DNA of 59,642 nt. Source: Chloroflexota bacterium (GTDB lineage: Bacteria; Chloroflexota; Dehalococcoidia; DSGV01). Each line of letters opens with the position of its first letter. Position 1 is the first letter of the stretch. The translations under genes and the position numbers were made by a program. Positions 58,890-59,642 of the stretch are shown here, one piece after another. The notes below the pieces were generated by a model. That model did no database searches. It saw nothing but the letters and a program-made list of their open reading frames with translations, and was not told where the DNA came from. The stretch is from positions 1 to 59,642 of the forward strand of contig JAJYLG010000011.1 of NCBI GenBank assembly GCA_021787985.1. The letters run 5' to 3'.

Positions 58890-59642
58890 TCAGTGGCTCG
58901 TCCACCGTGGCGGCCGCTTCTCCACGAAGGCGCGTGGGCCCTCGAGCGCGTCGTCGGTGCTCTGGGCGATGAACATGGCGTACTGTGCCAGGTCGAGCGC
59001 GAGGTCCTGTGGCACCTCGAGCGAGCGGTAGGCCAGCCGCTTGGCGAGCTGGATCGCCACGGCCGGGCCGTCGACGAACTGCTTCACGAACTCTCGCGCG
59101 CGCTGCGTGAACTCCGCCTCGGGGAAGAGGTAGGAGACGTAGCCCATGCCGAGCGCCTCCTGAGCGTCGAAGACCCGCCCGCTCCAGATCAGCTCGAGCG
59201 CTTTCGACAGGCCCACGATGCGCGGAAGGTAGTAGCCGCCGCCGTCGCCCGGGACGAGGCCCATCCGGACGTAGGCCATGCCGAAGCGGGCCTTATCGGA
59301 CGCGAGCCGGATATCGGCCATGGAGGCCATGTCCATGCCCGCGCCCACGGCCGCGCCGTTGATCGCGGCGATGTACGGCTTGTCGAACAGCGCGAGCGCG
59401 CGCGGAACCGGATGGACGCGGTAGCGCAGCGAGTTGCGGCGCCGCGCGGCGTCGCCCTCGTTCGTGCGCAGCACTCCCTCGCCCCGCGCCTCACGGCCGA
59501 CGTCCATGCCGGCGCAGAACGCGCGTCCGGCGCCCGTGACGATGACGGCGCGCACGTCGTCGTCCTGGCGAGCCTGCTCGATCGCGGCGACCCACTCGCC
59601 CAACATGACCGGCGTGAAGGCGTTCATCCGCTCGGGGCGATT
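58890..59642 (-). CDS. Enoyl-CoA hydratase/isomerase, cut by the right edge
   Basis: About 250 aa visible; the frame stays open to the edge, with NRPERMNAFTPVMLGEW at the N-terminal side, so the start lies beyond 59642. Motifs: TGAGRAFCAGMDVGREA and INGAAVGAGMDMASMADIRLAS, MGLVPGDGGGYYLPRIVG. Crotonase family; its function may link to the acyl-CoA dehydrogenase and 3-hydroxyacyl-CoA dehydrogenase upstream at 53.5-55.5 kb. Co-directional with the AOR gene but 152 bp from it. Confidence 0.88.
   Translation of the reverse strand, partial: NRPERMNAFTPVMLGEWVAAIEQARQDDDVRAVIVTGAGRAFCAGMDVGREARGEGVLRTNEGDAARRRNSLRYRVHPVPRALALFDKPYIAAINGAAVGAGMDMASMADIRLASDKARFGMAYVRMGLVPGDGGGYYLPRIVGLSKALELIWSGRVFDAQEALGMGYVSYLFPEAEFTQRAREFVKQFVDGPAVAIQLAKRLAYRSLEVPQDLALDLAQYAMFIAQSTDDALEGPRAFVEKRPPRWTSH

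Noticed and set aside
1-59642. CRISPR arrays, tRNA and rRNA genes
   Set aside because: No regular spaced repeats with unique spacers of the right length, no cloverleaf or rRNA text. The only short tandem repeat is the 8-bp GACGTC array, which is an operator.

Overview
This is a GC-rich, densely coded bacterial chromosome segment with many GTG/TTG starts. Lipoprotein signals end in Ala-Ala-Cys-Gly-type lipoboxes. The gene content includes coenzyme F420 genes (cofD/cofC), nickel superoxide dismutase, a tungsten-type aldehyde:ferredoxin oxidoreductase and four acyl-CoA dehydrogenase paralogues. This best fits a soil or sediment Chloroflexota, with an actinobacterial relative as the alternative. 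There is no rRNA, tRNA or marker gene here to settle it, so the taxon is inference.

Layout. 0-0.3 kb: the end of an insertion sequence running off the left edge, then a promoter with a TetR-type palindrome that leads into no gene. 0.3-17.8 kb: an HD-GYP phosphodiesterase, a GlcD-like FAD oxidase, lipoproteins and two acyl-CoA dehydrogenases. Also here are an Fe-S/NrfD membrane redox module with no catalytic subunit, divergent from a NarL-type two-component pair, and a TauE/DUF1634 pair. 18.0-34.2 kb: the most interesting stretch, a co-directional run headed by a GntR/HutC regulator with a clear promoter and a 20-bp operator palindrome. It encodes an enoyl-CoA hydratase, a fused double class III CoA-transferase and an oligopeptide-type ABC importer lacking ATPases. 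It continues with a divergent three-gene 2-oxoacid:ferredoxin oxidoreductase (gamma-delta fusion, alpha, beta), an isocitrate-lyase/PEP-mutase-fold lyase without the usual Cys, a complete NitT/TauT-type ABC importer and an SDR lacking the Ser-Tyr-Lys residues. A second TauE-like permease follows. The simplest reading is uptake, CoA activation, C-C cleavage and ferredoxin-linked oxidation of an unidentified organic acid.

34.4-42.7 kb: ordinary metabolic genes (NAD epimerase, alpha/beta hydrolase, acyl-CoA dehydrogenase, NagA-like deacetylase, NYN protein) and the coupled F420 pair cofD-cofC, followed by a BtuF-like stub. 42.7-53.5 kb: an accessory, repeat-rich zone. It has DsrE and ArsR-rhodanese genes, a mazEF-like pair and a CopG-PIN pair whose promoter carries three GACGTC boxes at 8-bp steps. 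A 97-bp direct repeat flanks the CopG-PIN pair. A large beta-helix surface protein has an out-of-frame signal peptide. Fragments of a PH-domain gene, a lamin-tail domain, a CopG-like antitoxin and an IS3 OrfA are scattered among three families of interspersed repeats. An enoyl-CoA hydratase/TetR pair of actinobacterial appearance follows. 53.5-59.6 kb: a 3-hydroxyacyl-CoA dehydrogenase truncated by a repeat, a fourth acyl-CoA dehydrogenase, the divergent sodX/sodN pair for nickel superoxide dismutase, an aldehyde ferredoxin oxidoreductase and an enoyl-CoA hydratase that runs off the right edge.

The window as a whole is rich in acyl-CoA catabolism (four acyl-CoA dehydrogenases, three enoyl-CoA hydratases, one hydroxyacyl-CoA dehydrogenase, a CoA-transferase) with ferredoxin-linked redox enzymes. 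All functions are read from sequence alone.
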